This document shows, one piece after another, positions 25,521 through 33,198 of a stretch of 64,000 bases of DNA. Each line of letters opens with the position of its first letter. Within the stretch, counting starts at the first letter, position 1. The stretch is from DATMER01 sp963741305 (lineage in GTDB: Bacteria > Acidobacteriota > Thermoanaerobaculia > Multivoradales > UBA5704). The translations under genes and the position numbers were made by a program. A model generated the notes under the pieces. It made no database searches. It was not told where the DNA came from and saw only the letters and a list, made by a program, of their open reading frames with translations. Location: positions 4,464,001 through 4,528,000 of the forward strand of contig CAVUHL010000003.1 of assembly GCA_963741305.1 (NCBI GenBank), read 5' to 3'.

Positions 25521-25797
25521 AGCAGCTCGCGCAGAGCCTCTTCGATGCGCCGGCGGAGCGCCGGGCCGGCGCCGTCGAAGGACACTCCGACCGCGCCTTC
25601 AAGACGCCAGCGCACCGTGCCCGAGACCTTCAGAAGCTCCGGCTTCGAGTCGGTCCCGAGCACGAAGCTCAGCGCTTTGCGCAAACGCCAGTGGATCGGA
25701 GCCGGGCTGAGGCAGGCGCCGCCGGTGGACAGGTTTTCCAGCCGGAGCTCGAGCCGCTCGCCGCCTTCCAGGGTCAGGAGCACGTCCCGGTCGACCC
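25521..25797 (-). pseudogene. Truncated duplicate of a PilZ domain
   Basis: About 277 bases are nearly identical to 34227-34506, the PilZ part of the cNMP-PilZ gene (VDRDVLLT, RLELRLENLSTGGACLSPAP, VSFDGAGPALRRRIEEAL). The similarity stops abruptly at GGTCGACCC (about 25797). The N-terminal cNMP domain is absent and the continuing frame runs antisense through the epoxide hydrolase. It is a duplicated fragment, not a working gene. Confidence 0.85.
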
Positions 25798-25819
25798 GAA
25801 CAGGGGCCAGGCGAGTGTT

Positions 25820-26698
25820 CGGCCCGGCTCGGTCATCGAGCTCCTCGACACCGTCGGCCCCCTGACCGACCCGACCCGGTACGGCGGCACCCCCGGCGAT
25901 GCATTCGACCTCGTGCTGCCGTCCCTGCCCGGCTACGGCTTCTCGGGAGAGCCGGCGGAGCTCGGCTGGGACTCCGCCCGCATCGCCCGCGCGTGGGCGA
26001 CGCTGATGGAGCGACTCGGCTACAAGCGCTACGTGGCGCAGGGAGGCGACGTGGGCGCCACCGTCGCGGACGCGATGGGGCGCCAGGCGCCCAAGGGACT
26101 GGCCGGCATCCACCTCAGCTTGCTCGCGGGGGCAACGGGCATCGCCGATAAATTGCCCGCGGCATCCGAGCAGGAACGCGCGGCGCACAAAGCGCTCGCG
26201 ATTTTCAAGGCGAGTGGCTTCGGCTACTTCCTGGAGCAGTCCACGCGGCCACAGACGGTCGGCTACTCCCTGCTCGATTCCCCCGCCGGGCTCGCGGCCT
26301 GGTTGCTCGACCATGACACGGACAGCTACTACAAGATCTCGCGCGTGTTCGTCGACGGCCAGCCCGCAGGCAATCTCACGCGGGAGAGCATCGTCGACAA
26401 CATCACGCTGTACTGGCTGACGCGCACCGGCGCCTCGGCCGCCCGGTGGTACTGGGAGCTCGGGCAGTTTCTGGCCGCAGCCGGTGCATCCGGCGCGCCT
26501 CCTCCGCCGGTCAAGGTTCCCGTCGCCTTCACGACGTTCCCCGGCGAGATCTGGGCTGCCCCGCGCAGCTGGGTCGAGACGGTCTATCCGGGCGTCGCCT
26601 ACTTCAACGAGGCCGAGCGCGGCGGACACTTCGCGGCTTGGGAAGAACCGGCTGTCTTTACGTCGGAGCTGCGCGCGGCATTCAAGGGACTGCGGTAA
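25820..26698 (+). pseudogene. Epoxide hydrolase lacking its N-terminal part
   Basis: The frame encodes the C-terminal 290 residues of an alpha/beta-hydrolase of the EHN epoxide hydrolase type: PGSVIELLDTVGPLTDPT, LPSLPGYGFSGEP, VAQGGDVGATVADAMGRQAP (nucleophile Asp in GGDVG), and the C-terminal GGHFAAWEEP with the catalytic His. The EHN domain and the HGWP oxyanion motif are gone; upstream bases come from the PilZ duplicate. No start codon lies near the breakpoint. It is probably inactive, unless translation starts in the foreign ATG frame at 25691. Confidence 0.8.
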
Positions 26699-26709
26699 AG
26701 GGGGATCAC

Positions 26710-27105
26710 ATGAAAACGAAGCGAATCATGGCAGTTGCCGTGCTGACCGTAGGAATTGGTCTGGTGCTGAGCGTGGCGCGGGCGCAGCAGCCGGGAATCA
26801 AGCGCACCGAGCTCCAGCGGCACGATCTCGGCGTCCCCGGACGCGAGGTCATCCAGGTGCGCGTCGAGCTCGAACCAGGAGTGGCGTTCGGCAAGCACAA
26901 ACATCCGGGCGAAGAGATCATCTATGTCCTCGAAGGCTCGTTCGAGTATCAGGTCGAAGGCAGGCCGCCGGTGACGCTCGAGGCCGGCGGGGTCCTGTTC
27001 ATCCCCGCTGGAACGGTCCACGCGGCGAAGAACGTCGGCAACGTCAACGCGGCCGAGCTCGCCACGTATATCGTCGAAAAAGGGAAGCCGCTTCTGACCT
27101 TCTAA
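26710..27105 (+). CDS. Secreted cupin-domain protein (intact copy)
   Basis: The protein has 131 residues with signal peptide KTKRIMAVAVLTVGIGLVLS and cleavage after ARA. It carries a single cupin domain: motif 1 is KHKHPGEEIIYVLEG with FEYQVEG, and motif 2 is GGVLFIPAGTVHAAKNVG. The His/Glu ligands of a metal site are present. GGGG lies nine bases before the ATG. Periplasmic single cupins bind small molecules or metals; the ligand is unknown. Positions from 26751 are copied at 21554-21900. Confidence 0.88.
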   Translation: MKTKRIMAVAVLTVGIGLVLSVARAQQPGIKRTELQRHDLGVPGREVIQVRVELEPGVAFGKHKHPGEEIIYVLEGSFEYQVEGRPPVTLEAGGVLFIPAGTVHAAKNVGNVNAAELATYIVEKGKPLLTF

Positions 27106-27117
27106 TGGGACCTCTTC

Positions 27118-27390
27118 GCAGCGCTCCAAAGCTGGCTTCCGCGAAGCGAAGAAAGCCGCAGCGGGCCCGCGGCAGCCATCCGCGCCTCGCGGAAGCCTTC
27201 TTTGATACGCGGCGGCCTTCCGGCTCTCGGGGCAGGCCGCCGCTTCGCAAAGATTGGCTTACCGGAGTCGCGGAAGGGTCTCCGCGAGGCAAAGAAGGTT
27301 GAAAGGAGGCGCGGAAGGCCGCCGGGAGACGGGGAAAGGAAGCGAGAGCCCGGCGGCGGCAGGAGCGAGCGGCGGATTAGCCGATTGACC
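27118..27390. repeat. Possible degenerate 20-21-bp repeats
   Basis: Purine-rich and complementary segments such as CGGAAGCCTTC, GCGGCCTTCC and CAGGCCGCC recur at 20-21-base intervals after the cupin gene. The match between units is poor, and similar sequence could arise by strong base bias. It is listed because the spacing agrees with the clear 21-bp arrays elsewhere. Confidence 0.35.
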
Positions 27391-27397
27391 CGGACAG

Positions 27398-28114
27398 CTA
27401 GTCCAAAAGGAAGCCGAGAGCCAGATACAGGCCCATAAGGCAGAAGACGAGTACGAGGACGGCCGTATCGGCCAAGGCTGGCCGCTGCTTTCGCAGGATT
27501 GAAGACACGGCCAGCGCGATCGCGCCAACCAACCAAAGCGGAGAGACCCATCCGCCGAACATGACAGCCGCCCCTAAGATTTGTAAAAGCACTCCGTCCA
27601 TATAGGGCTGGGAGCCCGGCAAGTGGGTAGCCAACTCAAACCCGTACATGTAGACCCACATAGCAACCAAAACCCAACCGAGTGCGCTGAACATACGAGG
27701 GAAAGTGTTCGAGGTCCGGTAGGATGCCAGTGCGATGCCGAAGGCCACCACGGACCCAAGGAACTGTGAATACAACAAGAATCCGAGTATGTGGATGTGA
27801 TTCCGGATGCGCCATTCTCCAAAATAAGCGTCCATACTAGAGAGGAGCACCAAGTACAGCACAGGCGTAGTGAATGCCAAGGCTAGTTGCAGGCGCAGAG
27901 GCGCACGAGTGCGCGCGAGCGCAATTGCAGCCAAGACGATAATCATGTTGGCAATCCATACCAGCTCGGGACTCCATACGAGATCGTGGAACCCAGGAGC
28001 GAGAACTGCAGAGCCTAGGGATGAAGCCAGGTACAGGGCTATGACGATCCCTCGCCAGACCCTGCCGTCAATGACGAAAGGCTGATTCGCCTGCATCGCC
28101 GGTTCGGGGTTCAT
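27398..28114 (-). CDS. Polytopic membrane protein (hypothetical)
   Basis: The protein has 238 residues and seven predicted helices (VIALYLASSLGSAVLAPGF, WIANMIIVLAAIALA, LALAFTTPVLYLVLL, ILGFLLYSQFLGSVVAFGIA, MFSALGWVLVAMWVYMYGF and two more). GC is lower than its neighbours. No family signature is seen. It lies in the rearranged region between the cupin gene and DUF5990 and may be an acquired gene. Confidence 0.65.
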   Translation of the reverse strand: MNPEPAMQANQPFVIDGRVWRGIVIALYLASSLGSAVLAPGFHDLVWSPELVWIANMIIVLAAIALARTRAPLRLQLALAFTTPVLYLVLLSSMDAYFGEWRIRNHIHILGFLLYSQFLGSVVAFGIALASYRTSNTFPRMFSALGWVLVAMWVYMYGFELATHLPGSQPYMDGVLLQILGAAVMFGGWVSPLWLVGAIALAVSSILRKQRPALADTAVLVLVFCLMGLYLALGFLLD

Positions 28115-28263
28115 GTCCCTTCTACGGACTGAGGTGAGAGAGCGTCTAGGCAGCTCGATTCACCCCCGGCCTTGTGAGCAGGAGAGGCGCTGATGAGGAT
28201 GTTCGCCGTTTTTGTCGCAGGTCACCCACGTCTAAATGATTAGAGGGTTCATGAGCGGTTATG

Positions 28264-28761
28264 TCATCTGCTCCCGCATAGAGGCGGAATGGCCCCGCTG
28301 GGATCGTCCGCCCTCTCCTCAGCCAAGCGAAGCCGCCACCCGCCCTCCAACAGCCGGACGCTCGCGCACACAGGCCCACCATCCTTGGCGGTACCCAGAA
28401 TCCGCGCCTCCAGGACCGTGCCCGGCTTCGAGACCGCCTCCTCGATCAGCTCCCAGGTGATGCCGGCCAGCGGAACCTTGGCTCTCCTCGTCCAGCAGGA
28501 GCCCTCCTGCCCGGCGAGCGTTCCCGAATTGACGTAGACGAAGCGTGTCGCGGGAGGCCCCTGGGCAAAGGCACCCCGCAGATTGGGTGGGCCGCCGCTC
28601 CGGTCGCCGTGGACCCGGAGGGCGAAATCGAACGAGACCTGCTCGCCCGAAGCCTCCATGGGTGAGACGAGATCTGCCCTACCCCGTTGAAGACAGAACA
28701 CCACTCCGGACGGAGGATGAACCAGGGTAATGCGAAGGGGAAGCTCCTTTTCCTGGATCAT
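28264..28761 (-). CDS. DUF5990 family protein
   Basis: The protein has 165 residues. The strands LRITLVHPPSGVVFCLQRG and FDFALRV and the highly characteristic FVYVNSGTLAGQ, SCWTRRAKVPLAGITWELI and LEARILGTAKDGGPVCASV match what is known of DUF5990. The family is of unknown function and mostly found as a single small gene in soil bacteria. There is no signal peptide. It is transcribed away from the 21-bp array that starts just beyond its 5' end. Confidence 0.85.
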   Translation of the reverse strand: MIQEKELPLRITLVHPPSGVVFCLQRGRADLVSPMEASGEQVSFDFALRVHGDRSGGPPNLRGAFAQGPPATRFVYVNSGTLAGQEGSCWTRRAKVPLAGITWELIEEAVSKPGTVLEARILGTAKDGGPVCASVRLLEGGWRLRLAEERADDPSGAIPPLCGSR

Positions 28762-28829
28762 GGCGAGGGTAGCCTACAGCGGCTCGCTGTCGAAACCGTC
28801 AAGTCTGAAGCTGTCAGAGCCCCGAGTTG

Positions 28830-29112
28830 CGTGGACATGGCGCGGCGGAGGTCTTCGACGGCTCCGAACGCGATGAGAGTCGTCCGCAACGCGTCCCGAA
28901 CGGCTTGAGACGCGAACGGAACGATTCCGCACGCGATCCGGATGATTTCGGACGCGATGCGGACGGTTCTGATCGCGAAGAGAACGGCTCGGAGCACGTT
29001 GCGGATGATTTTGAACGCGTCGCGGATGATCCTGATCGCGATGCGGACGGTTCCAACCGCGATGTGGACGGTTCTGAGCGCGATGCGGACGGTTCCAACC
29101 GCGATGCGGACG
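28830..29112. repeat. 21-bp tandem array, left part of an array split by a transposon
   Basis: Units of the form CGCGATGCGGACGGTTC plus four variable bases repeat every 21 bases, best conserved from 28955 to 29112 and decaying leftward. The array stops inside a unit at 29112, where the IS1-type element begins, and resumes at 32460 in the same phase. The same unit family occurs at 61155-61790. Confidence 0.93.
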
Positions 29113-29280
29113 GGTCGTGTCCTATCTCAGTGTTGGTGGTAAGGGGGCGTAAAGATCTCGCTTCGTGTGAGGTAGCTTGGTCTCTAGAGGGGGGATGTCC
29201 TTCCTCGAAACCCTAGAGACGGCCCCGGCAAGGGATCGCAGCCCGTACCGGAGCCTAAGCCAAGCAGAGGAGCATGTCCT

Positions 29281-29643
29281 ATGCCCGACCTGTCCAAGTC
29301 TACCCCCAAGAAGCCCTTCCCAACCCTTGCACAGTCCGAAGCCGAAGCCCATGACCACCTGAGGCGAGCGCACGAGCTGCTCTGGTTCGTGGATTTCTTC
29401 CTACGCTATGCCTATAACCGGCTCACCGATCCGGCTGAGGCTGAGGCGATGGGAACGGGCCTGATTCCTGAAAGCATGAGCTTCTCGCTCCGGGGTGCCA
29501 TCGAGTGCGCCCAAGGGGACTACGTACACCCCCTGGACGATCTTCTCCGTAAGGCCATCGCAGAGACTCCCGAGAGCCTTGTACGCGACTGGGAGGCACG
29601 CCAGGAGGAGCGCAAGGGCCAGGAGCAGGAAGAGAAGCCGTGA
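29281..29643 (+). CDS. Transposon passenger protein 1 (hypothetical)
   Basis: The product has 120 residues, soluble and helical, with central WFVDFFLRYAYNRLTDPAEAEAMG and a charged C-terminal tail (EERKGQEQEEKP). AGGAG lies nine bases before the ATG. A hairpin GTCTCTAG/CTAGAGAC (29180-29220) lies upstream. Its stop overlaps the GTG start of the next gene (GTGA), so the two are cotranslated. No family is recognised. Its place inside the intact transposon suggests it is either cargo or an accessory to movement. Confidence 0.65.
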   Translation: MPDLSKSTPKKPFPTLAQSEAEAHDHLRRAHELLWFVDFFLRYAYNRLTDPAEAEAMGTGLIPESMSFSLRGAIECAQGDYVHPLDDLLRKAIAETPESLVRDWEARQEERKGQEQEEKP

Positions 29644-30080
29644 AGGTAGCTAGCTTTACCGTGCGGGCAACCATGCCGCAGTCGATCCGCTGGAAGCAGG
29701 CCGCAGATGGTGAAGGCTTCGCTTCCGTAGGGTCGTGGGCGGCTAAGGCTCTGGATAGCTTTCTGGAGTCCCGTACCAGGGCAGGCCGACCTATCCCGCT
29801 GTCGTGGCACAAGGGCACGTTTCGGGTCGTCCTGGACGGCAGGGAGATCAAGGCAAGGGGGATGGTGTCGCCTCCCTTCGGCTACTACCAGGGAGACACG
29901 GACGGCCCTAACCGCCACCATCCGCGTACGCTGGTGAACCTGAGGACCGGGCGGGTTATCGCTACCCTCAGGACCGCTCGCCAGTGTCGGACCCTGGCCG
30001 CAGAGCTCGCCCCGGTTTACGCTCGGGATGAGTCCTCCGGCGCGCCTGTCGTAGCTCGCCACATTTCCGAACAAGCCTAA
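29640..30080 (+). CDS. Transposon passenger protein 2 (hypothetical)
   Basis: The product has 146 residues starting at GTG, overlapping the previous stop. The N-terminal part (VRATMPQSIRWKQAADGEGFASVGSWAAKALDSFLE) resembles a short RHH-like or DNA-contacting segment. The middle is beta-rich and basic (TFRVVLDGREIKARGMV). The stop is followed directly by a clear terminator. The protein is probably the functional partner of passenger 1. No homologue can be named from the sequence alone. Confidence 0.65.
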   Translation: MKVASFTVRATMPQSIRWKQAADGEGFASVGSWAAKALDSFLESRTRAGRPIPLSWHKGTFRVVLDGREIKARGMVSPPFGYYQGDTDGPNRHHPRTLVNLRTGRVIATLRTARQCRTLAAELAPVYARDESSGAPVVARHISEQA

Positions 30081-30085
30081 GCTTC

Positions 30086-30119
30086 GAGCCGGTTTCCGAG
30101 GGGGACCGGCTCCCTTTTT
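30086..30119 (+). terminator. Rho-independent terminator of the passenger pair
   Basis: GAGCCGGT and ACCGGCTC pair over an 11-base loop and are followed by CCTTTTT. It lies six bases after the passenger 2 stop codon. Confidence 0.85.
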
Positions 30120-30340
30120 ACAGAATAAAGTAGCATCGCTTGTGAAGGTTTCACAAGGAACTAAGTAGCCTGGATAGAGTTACTTGGCTGATTAGTGCTC
30201 ACGGACTGAGCATGTTACCTATTGAAGATACCGGCCTGAGGTTTCATATTGTCCTGTTCTATACCTCTTGACACCGCAGGGGAGAAGAATTAGCTTGTGG
30301 GAATGCTAGGAGCGTGTTCTGGCAGGCTAGATAAACTGAA

Positions 30341-30386
30341 AACCTCTTCTCGGGCAAGCTTGTCGAGGGCAGACCGAGAAGAGGTT
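30341..30386. ncRNA. Possible structured RNA or site: 13-bp perfect hairpin in transposon
   Basis: AACCTCTTCTCGG (30341-30353) and CCGAGAAGAGGTT (30374-30386) form 13 perfect pairs around a 20-base loop. It lies in a 500-base stretch (30081-30586) without a gene, between the passenger pair and the RHH/transposase divergent pair. There is no T-run, so simple termination is unlikely. It could be a regulatory RNA, a protein site or an internal transposon site; no expression evidence exists. Confidence 0.4.
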
Positions 30387-30586
30387 CCGAACCCCACAGC
30401 GTGAAGTGAGGTCTTTTGTAGGTTAAGGCCAAGCTTCCGCCGTGTCAAGGAGATCCTTATGGATTCTCTTGACGGGAGGTCTGCCGGTGACCGTGCCGGC
30501 GGGATCGGGGTCCGCTGGTGGCGCGAGCTGTTGCGCCCATGCCGACCTCGGTCCCTGATACCTCTGAGGAGCGGCGGGCTTTGGTC

Positions 30587-30763
30587 CTATCCCTTCCCGC
30601 CGCTCTTCTTTACCTTCTCGCCCAGCTCTTCCCTGGCGGCCTTCACGAGCCGTTCACGTATCCAGTTGCTCATGGACCGCCCGTCCTGGTCCGCTGCACG
30701 CTGGAACAAGTCCTTGTCCTCTGGAGAGATGCGCATGTCTAGCCGTACAGACTTTTCACCCAT
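30587..30763 (-). CDS. Ribbon-helix-helix (CopG/Arc-like) putative repressor
   Basis: The product has about 58 residues from MGEKSVRLDMRIS. A beta strand SVRLDMRI is followed by PEDKDLFQRAADQDGRSMSNWIRERLVKAAREEL, the standard RHH two-helix layout. RHH dimers bind short inverted or direct repeats in the DNA major groove. The gene is divergent from the transposase, with about 100 bases between them that carry a GTACAG/CTGTAC palindrome over the transposase promoter. It probably represses both itself and the transposase (inference). Confidence 0.75.
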   Translation of the reverse strand: MGEKSVRLDMRISPEDKDLFQRAADQDGRSMSNWIRERLVKAAREELGEKVKKSGGKG

Positions 30764-30810
30764 ACAGACAGTGTACAGCAGACCGCCGCACATTTCAACG
30801 AAGATATCCC

Positions 30811-30840
30811 TTGACTTTGTACAGACATGTGCTGTACGAT
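30811..30840 (+). promoter_or_regulatory. Transposase promoter overlapped by a GTACAG...CTGTAC operator
   Basis: TTGACT (30811-30816) and TACGAT (30835-30840), 18 bases apart, form a sigma70-like promoter 26 bases before the transposase ATG at 30866. GTACAG (30819-30824) and CTGTAC (30832-30837) form a palindrome with a seven-base spacer inside it. A related sequence GTGTACAGCAG (30770-30780) lies next to the RHH gene start. The layout suits repression by the RHH protein. Confidence 0.65.
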
Positions 30841-30865
30841 GCTCTTGTCAGTCGGAAACGAAGCC

Positions 30866-31849
30866 ATGGACGCCACCCTTACCTCAACCCCGACCGTGCC
30901 GAGCTGCCGCAACTGCGGCGGGCCGACGATTGGATGGGGCAAGGACAGGCTTAAGAATTCGCGCCGTCACTGTAAGGCGTGCAAGCTCACCGTGTCGATT
31001 GTCCCGCCCAAGCCGCTTGGAACCATGCGCCTCAGTATGGAGAAGGCTACTCTCTGTGTCTCGCTTCTGACTGAGGGTAGCTCGATCCGTAGCACCGAGA
31101 GGGTAACGGGCGTCCACCGCGATACGATCTGCCGCTTGCTCCTGGTCGTCGGCGGCAAGTGCTCCGATCTTTTGGGCAGACTTATCAACTCGGTCCAGGT
31201 GGCGGACGTTCAGTGTGATGAACTCTGGTCCTTCGTGGGCATGAAGGAAAAGACCAAAGCCAAGAAGCAGCTTGCCGATCCAGAGATGGGTGACGCCTAC
31301 ACTTTCTTGGCAGTCGAGCGGACTTCCAAGCTATTGCTCGCTCACCATTGCGGATGGCGCACTTCCGAGGATGCGAACATCTTCGCGGCTAAGCTCTCTA
31401 CGGCGGTCAATGGTGATCGATTCCAAATTTCAACAGACGGCTATGAACCCTATGTTGGCGCTTTAGAGAACAGCTTCGGCGGGCAGATTGATTTTGCCCA
31501 AATCATCAAATCATTCTCCGGCAATGGATTGGACAGCGAACGGCGGTACAGCCCGCCGTCGATAATAGGAATGGAGAAGCGGGCGATTTGTGGCGATCCG
31601 GATGAGGCGAAGGTTTGCACCTCGCATGTTGAGCGGCTGAATCTTCATGTGAGAATGATGTCGAGAAGGTTCACCCGGCTTACGACTGGATTCTCTAAGA
31701 AGCGGGCAAACCTCAAAGCAGCAGTTGCCCTGTTCGCGGCGAGCTACAATCTGTGCTGGAGTCATCGCACCTTGAAGGGATGCACTCCCGCGATGGCTGC
31801 CGGTCTGGTCCGCAAGCCCTGGACGGTGAGCGATCTCTTGACGGCTTAA
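30866..31849 (+). CDS. IS1-family transposase
   Basis: The product has 327 residues from ATG 30866; earlier ATGs lie in the promoter. An N-terminal zinc ribbon (CRNCGG and CKACK) precedes a DDE domain: VADVQCDELWSFV, ISTDGYEPYV and HVERLNLHVRMMSRRFTRL supply the three acidic residues. FSKKRANLKAAVALFAASYN and the C-terminal AMAAGL are typical of IS1-like transposases of the larger subgroup. It should catalyse movement of the element with 8-9-bp target duplication, as seen. Intact, so possibly active. Confidence 0.93.
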   Translation: MDATLTSTPTVPSCRNCGGPTIGWGKDRLKNSRRHCKACKLTVSIVPPKPLGTMRLSMEKATLCVSLLTEGSSIRSTERVTGVHRDTICRLLLVVGGKCSDLLGRLINSVQVADVQCDELWSFVGMKEKTKAKKQLADPEMGDAYTFLAVERTSKLLLAHHCGWRTSEDANIFAAKLSTAVNGDRFQISTDGYEPYVGALENSFGGQIDFAQIIKSFSGNGLDSERRYSPPSIIGMEKRAICGDPDEAKVCTSHVERLNLHVRMMSRRFTRLTTGFSKKRANLKAAVALFAASYNLCWSHRTLKGCTPAMAAGLVRKPWTVSDLLTA

Positions 31850-32329
31850 TCAGTCGTCATCTAGCGGACCTTCAAGGCGGTTCCAATTCCTGCTCGCCTG
31901 TGTTGCATTCAATCCCACGATATCTCCGGCATTGTAGTCCTTTCGTACTCCTTCCTCTTCCCGGCTTATAGAGCCCGCTAGCAGCCTGTATCTCAATTCA
32001 CCCTTGAGGCGCTTTCTCCGTTGCCGTTTGCGTCTGAGCTTTCCTCTTATCTTAAGTGTGCAAGGCAGCCGCCAGAACGCGAGAACGGTAAGCACTAGTC
32101 CAGTTCCGAGGAATCCCGCACTCCCTACCCAGAGGATAGTTTCCAGCTCGGGCATCAATGCCCTGCTCTTGAGTTGTACTGCGCCGACAGCCGCGCCGAC
32201 AGCGATAGCATAGGCGGGAAGAGAGAATTGGAAGCACTTGTCCCAGGGTAGCGTCTCAGGCGCGCTCTCCTCGTTAGCCATCTGAGAGAGCCTAGCAGAG
32301 CCAAGCAAGGTATACTTCTCCTTGGACAA
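31850..32329 (-). CDS. Transposon passenger membrane protein (hypothetical)
   Basis: The product has 159 residues with two helices (FSLPAYAIAVGAAVGAV and ILWVGSAGFLGTGLVLTVLA) and a very basic segment after them (KIRGKLRRKRQRRKRLKG). The gene is convergent with the transposase, with stop codons directly adjacent (31849/31850). The start could also be the second ATG at 32281. It lies inside the IS1-type ends. Function unknown. Confidence 0.6.
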   Translation of the reverse strand: MSKEKYTLLGSARLSQMANEESAPETLPWDKCFQFSLPAYAIAVGAAVGAVQLKSRALMPELETILWVGSAGFLGTGLVLTVLAFWRLPCTLKIRGKLRRKRQRRKRLKGELRYRLLAGSISREEEGVRKDYNAGDIVGLNATQASRNWNRLEGPLDDD

Positions 32330-32459
32330 GGCGAGGCGGGTTTCGGCACGGCATGGTTCGGCGGGGTCTGGTATGGCCCCTTTCCTCTTCTCTCCCGCTC
32401 CTCGGTATCATCGCCAGACTTACGCCTCCCCACCGCCCACACACTGTTAGGACACCACC

Positions 32460-32625
32460 TGCGGACGGTTCTGAGCGCGATGCGGACGGTTCTTCTCGCG
32501 TTCCGGACGATTCTTAGCGCGATGCGGACGATTCTCCTCGCGATGCGGACGGTTCCGAGCGCGTTCCGGACGGTTCCCCCTGCGTTCCGGACGGTTCCCC
32601 CTGCGTTCCGGACGGTCAAGGATCA
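32460..32625. repeat. 21-bp tandem array, right part
   Basis: Seven to eight units of CGCGATGCGGACGGTTC or CGCGTTCCGGACGGTTC types follow at 21-base spacing. The first eight bases are the right copy of the transposon's target duplication. Its phase matches the left part at 28830-29112, so both were one array. The last units (TGCGTTCCGGACGGTTCCCCC) are identical, showing recent duplication. The array abuts the four-helix-bundle gene's stop. Confidence 0.93.
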
Positions 32626-33183
32626 GCGTGCGGTCTTCTTCCGCTCCTGGAGGCGGGCTCGGGTCATGCGCTCGCGCATGCCTCCTTCTTCGACGAAAGC
32701 AATCTCCAGGCTCCGGAGTTGGCGGTCGAGCAGATAGGTGGTCACGCGGATCAGGCCGAGGATCACGTTCGCGGCAATCGCCGGGTCGGGGTTCTCGATG
32801 CCCTTGCGGAACGTCTCGTAGGCCGCTCCCGGGATCCGGTTCAGCTTTCGGAGCCGGAGCGCGTAGGCGTGCTCCGCGGGCCATTCCTCAAGGCTGCGGG
32901 TCCGCAGGAAATCGCAATAGTCGGCCAGCAGCTCTTCGAGGCTGGCTCGCGCCACGCTCGTCAGCTTGATCTCGGTCTCCTTCGAGATCCCCGCGGCCAC
33001 GCTGCCTTCGATGATGTTCTGCTTGCCCGAGCGCGCTGCCTGGATCATCTGGTCATGGGTACGGCTGCGCTTGTCGATGAAGCGGGCGCAGAAGTAGACC
33101 GTGGCGTCGTAGACGATCTCGGCTTTCTGGTAGGAAAGCAGGTTCTTGTAGCCGCCATGCGGCGGGATGAAGCCCTTGCTCAT
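32623..33183 (-). CDS. Four-helix-bundle (S23/IVS-type) protein
   Basis: The product has 186 residues from MSKGFIPPHGG. The pattern YKNLLSYQKAEIVYDATVYFCARF, then QMIQAARSGKQNIIEGSVAAG, then LTSVARASLEELLADYCDFL matches the four-helix-bundle family of proteins encoded in 23S rRNA intervening sequences. Related Avd proteins assist diversity-generating retroelements, but no reverse transcriptase is nearby. The family binds nucleic acid in known cases. A strong hairpin of AAAGGACC repeats precedes it (33199-33312), reminiscent of the base-paired ends of intervening sequences. Confidence 0.85.
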   Translation of the reverse strand: MSKGFIPPHGGYKNLLSYQKAEIVYDATVYFCARFIDKRSRTHDQMIQAARSGKQNIIEGSVAAGISKETEIKLTSVARASLEELLADYCDFLRTRSLEEWPAEHAYALRLRKLNRIPGAAYETFRKGIENPDPAIAANVILGLIRVTTYLLDRQLRSLEIAFVEEGGMRERMTRARLQERKKTAR

Positions 33184-33198
33184 GGCAGGCTCCCGAGG

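Larger units (their letters stand above)
29113..32459 (+). mobile_element. IS1-family transposon (3347 bp) with four passenger genes
   Basis: The left end begins GGTCGTGTCCTATCTCAGTG and the right end, read inward, GGTGGTGTCCTAACAGTG. These are imperfect inverted repeats with similarity continuing to GGGGCGTAA. TGCGGACG stands directly outside both ends (29105-29112 and 32460-32467), an 8-bp duplication in the IS1-family size range. Removing the element and one copy restores the 21-bp array in exact register. It holds an IS1-type transposase plus two small genes on the left, a ribbon-helix-helix gene and a membrane protein. Ordinary IS1-family members are under 2 kb, so this is a cargo-bearing form. 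Confidence 0.92.

Noticed and set aside
28942..29142. Heptad-repeat ORFs in the 28.8-29.1 kb array
   Set aside because: Same reason: the repeat unit keeps frames open. No start signal and the ORF runs across the transposon end.
32623..33183. Diversity-generating retroelement (Avd-like four-helix bundle)
   Set aside because: No reverse transcriptase, template repeat or variable repeat was found near the gene.
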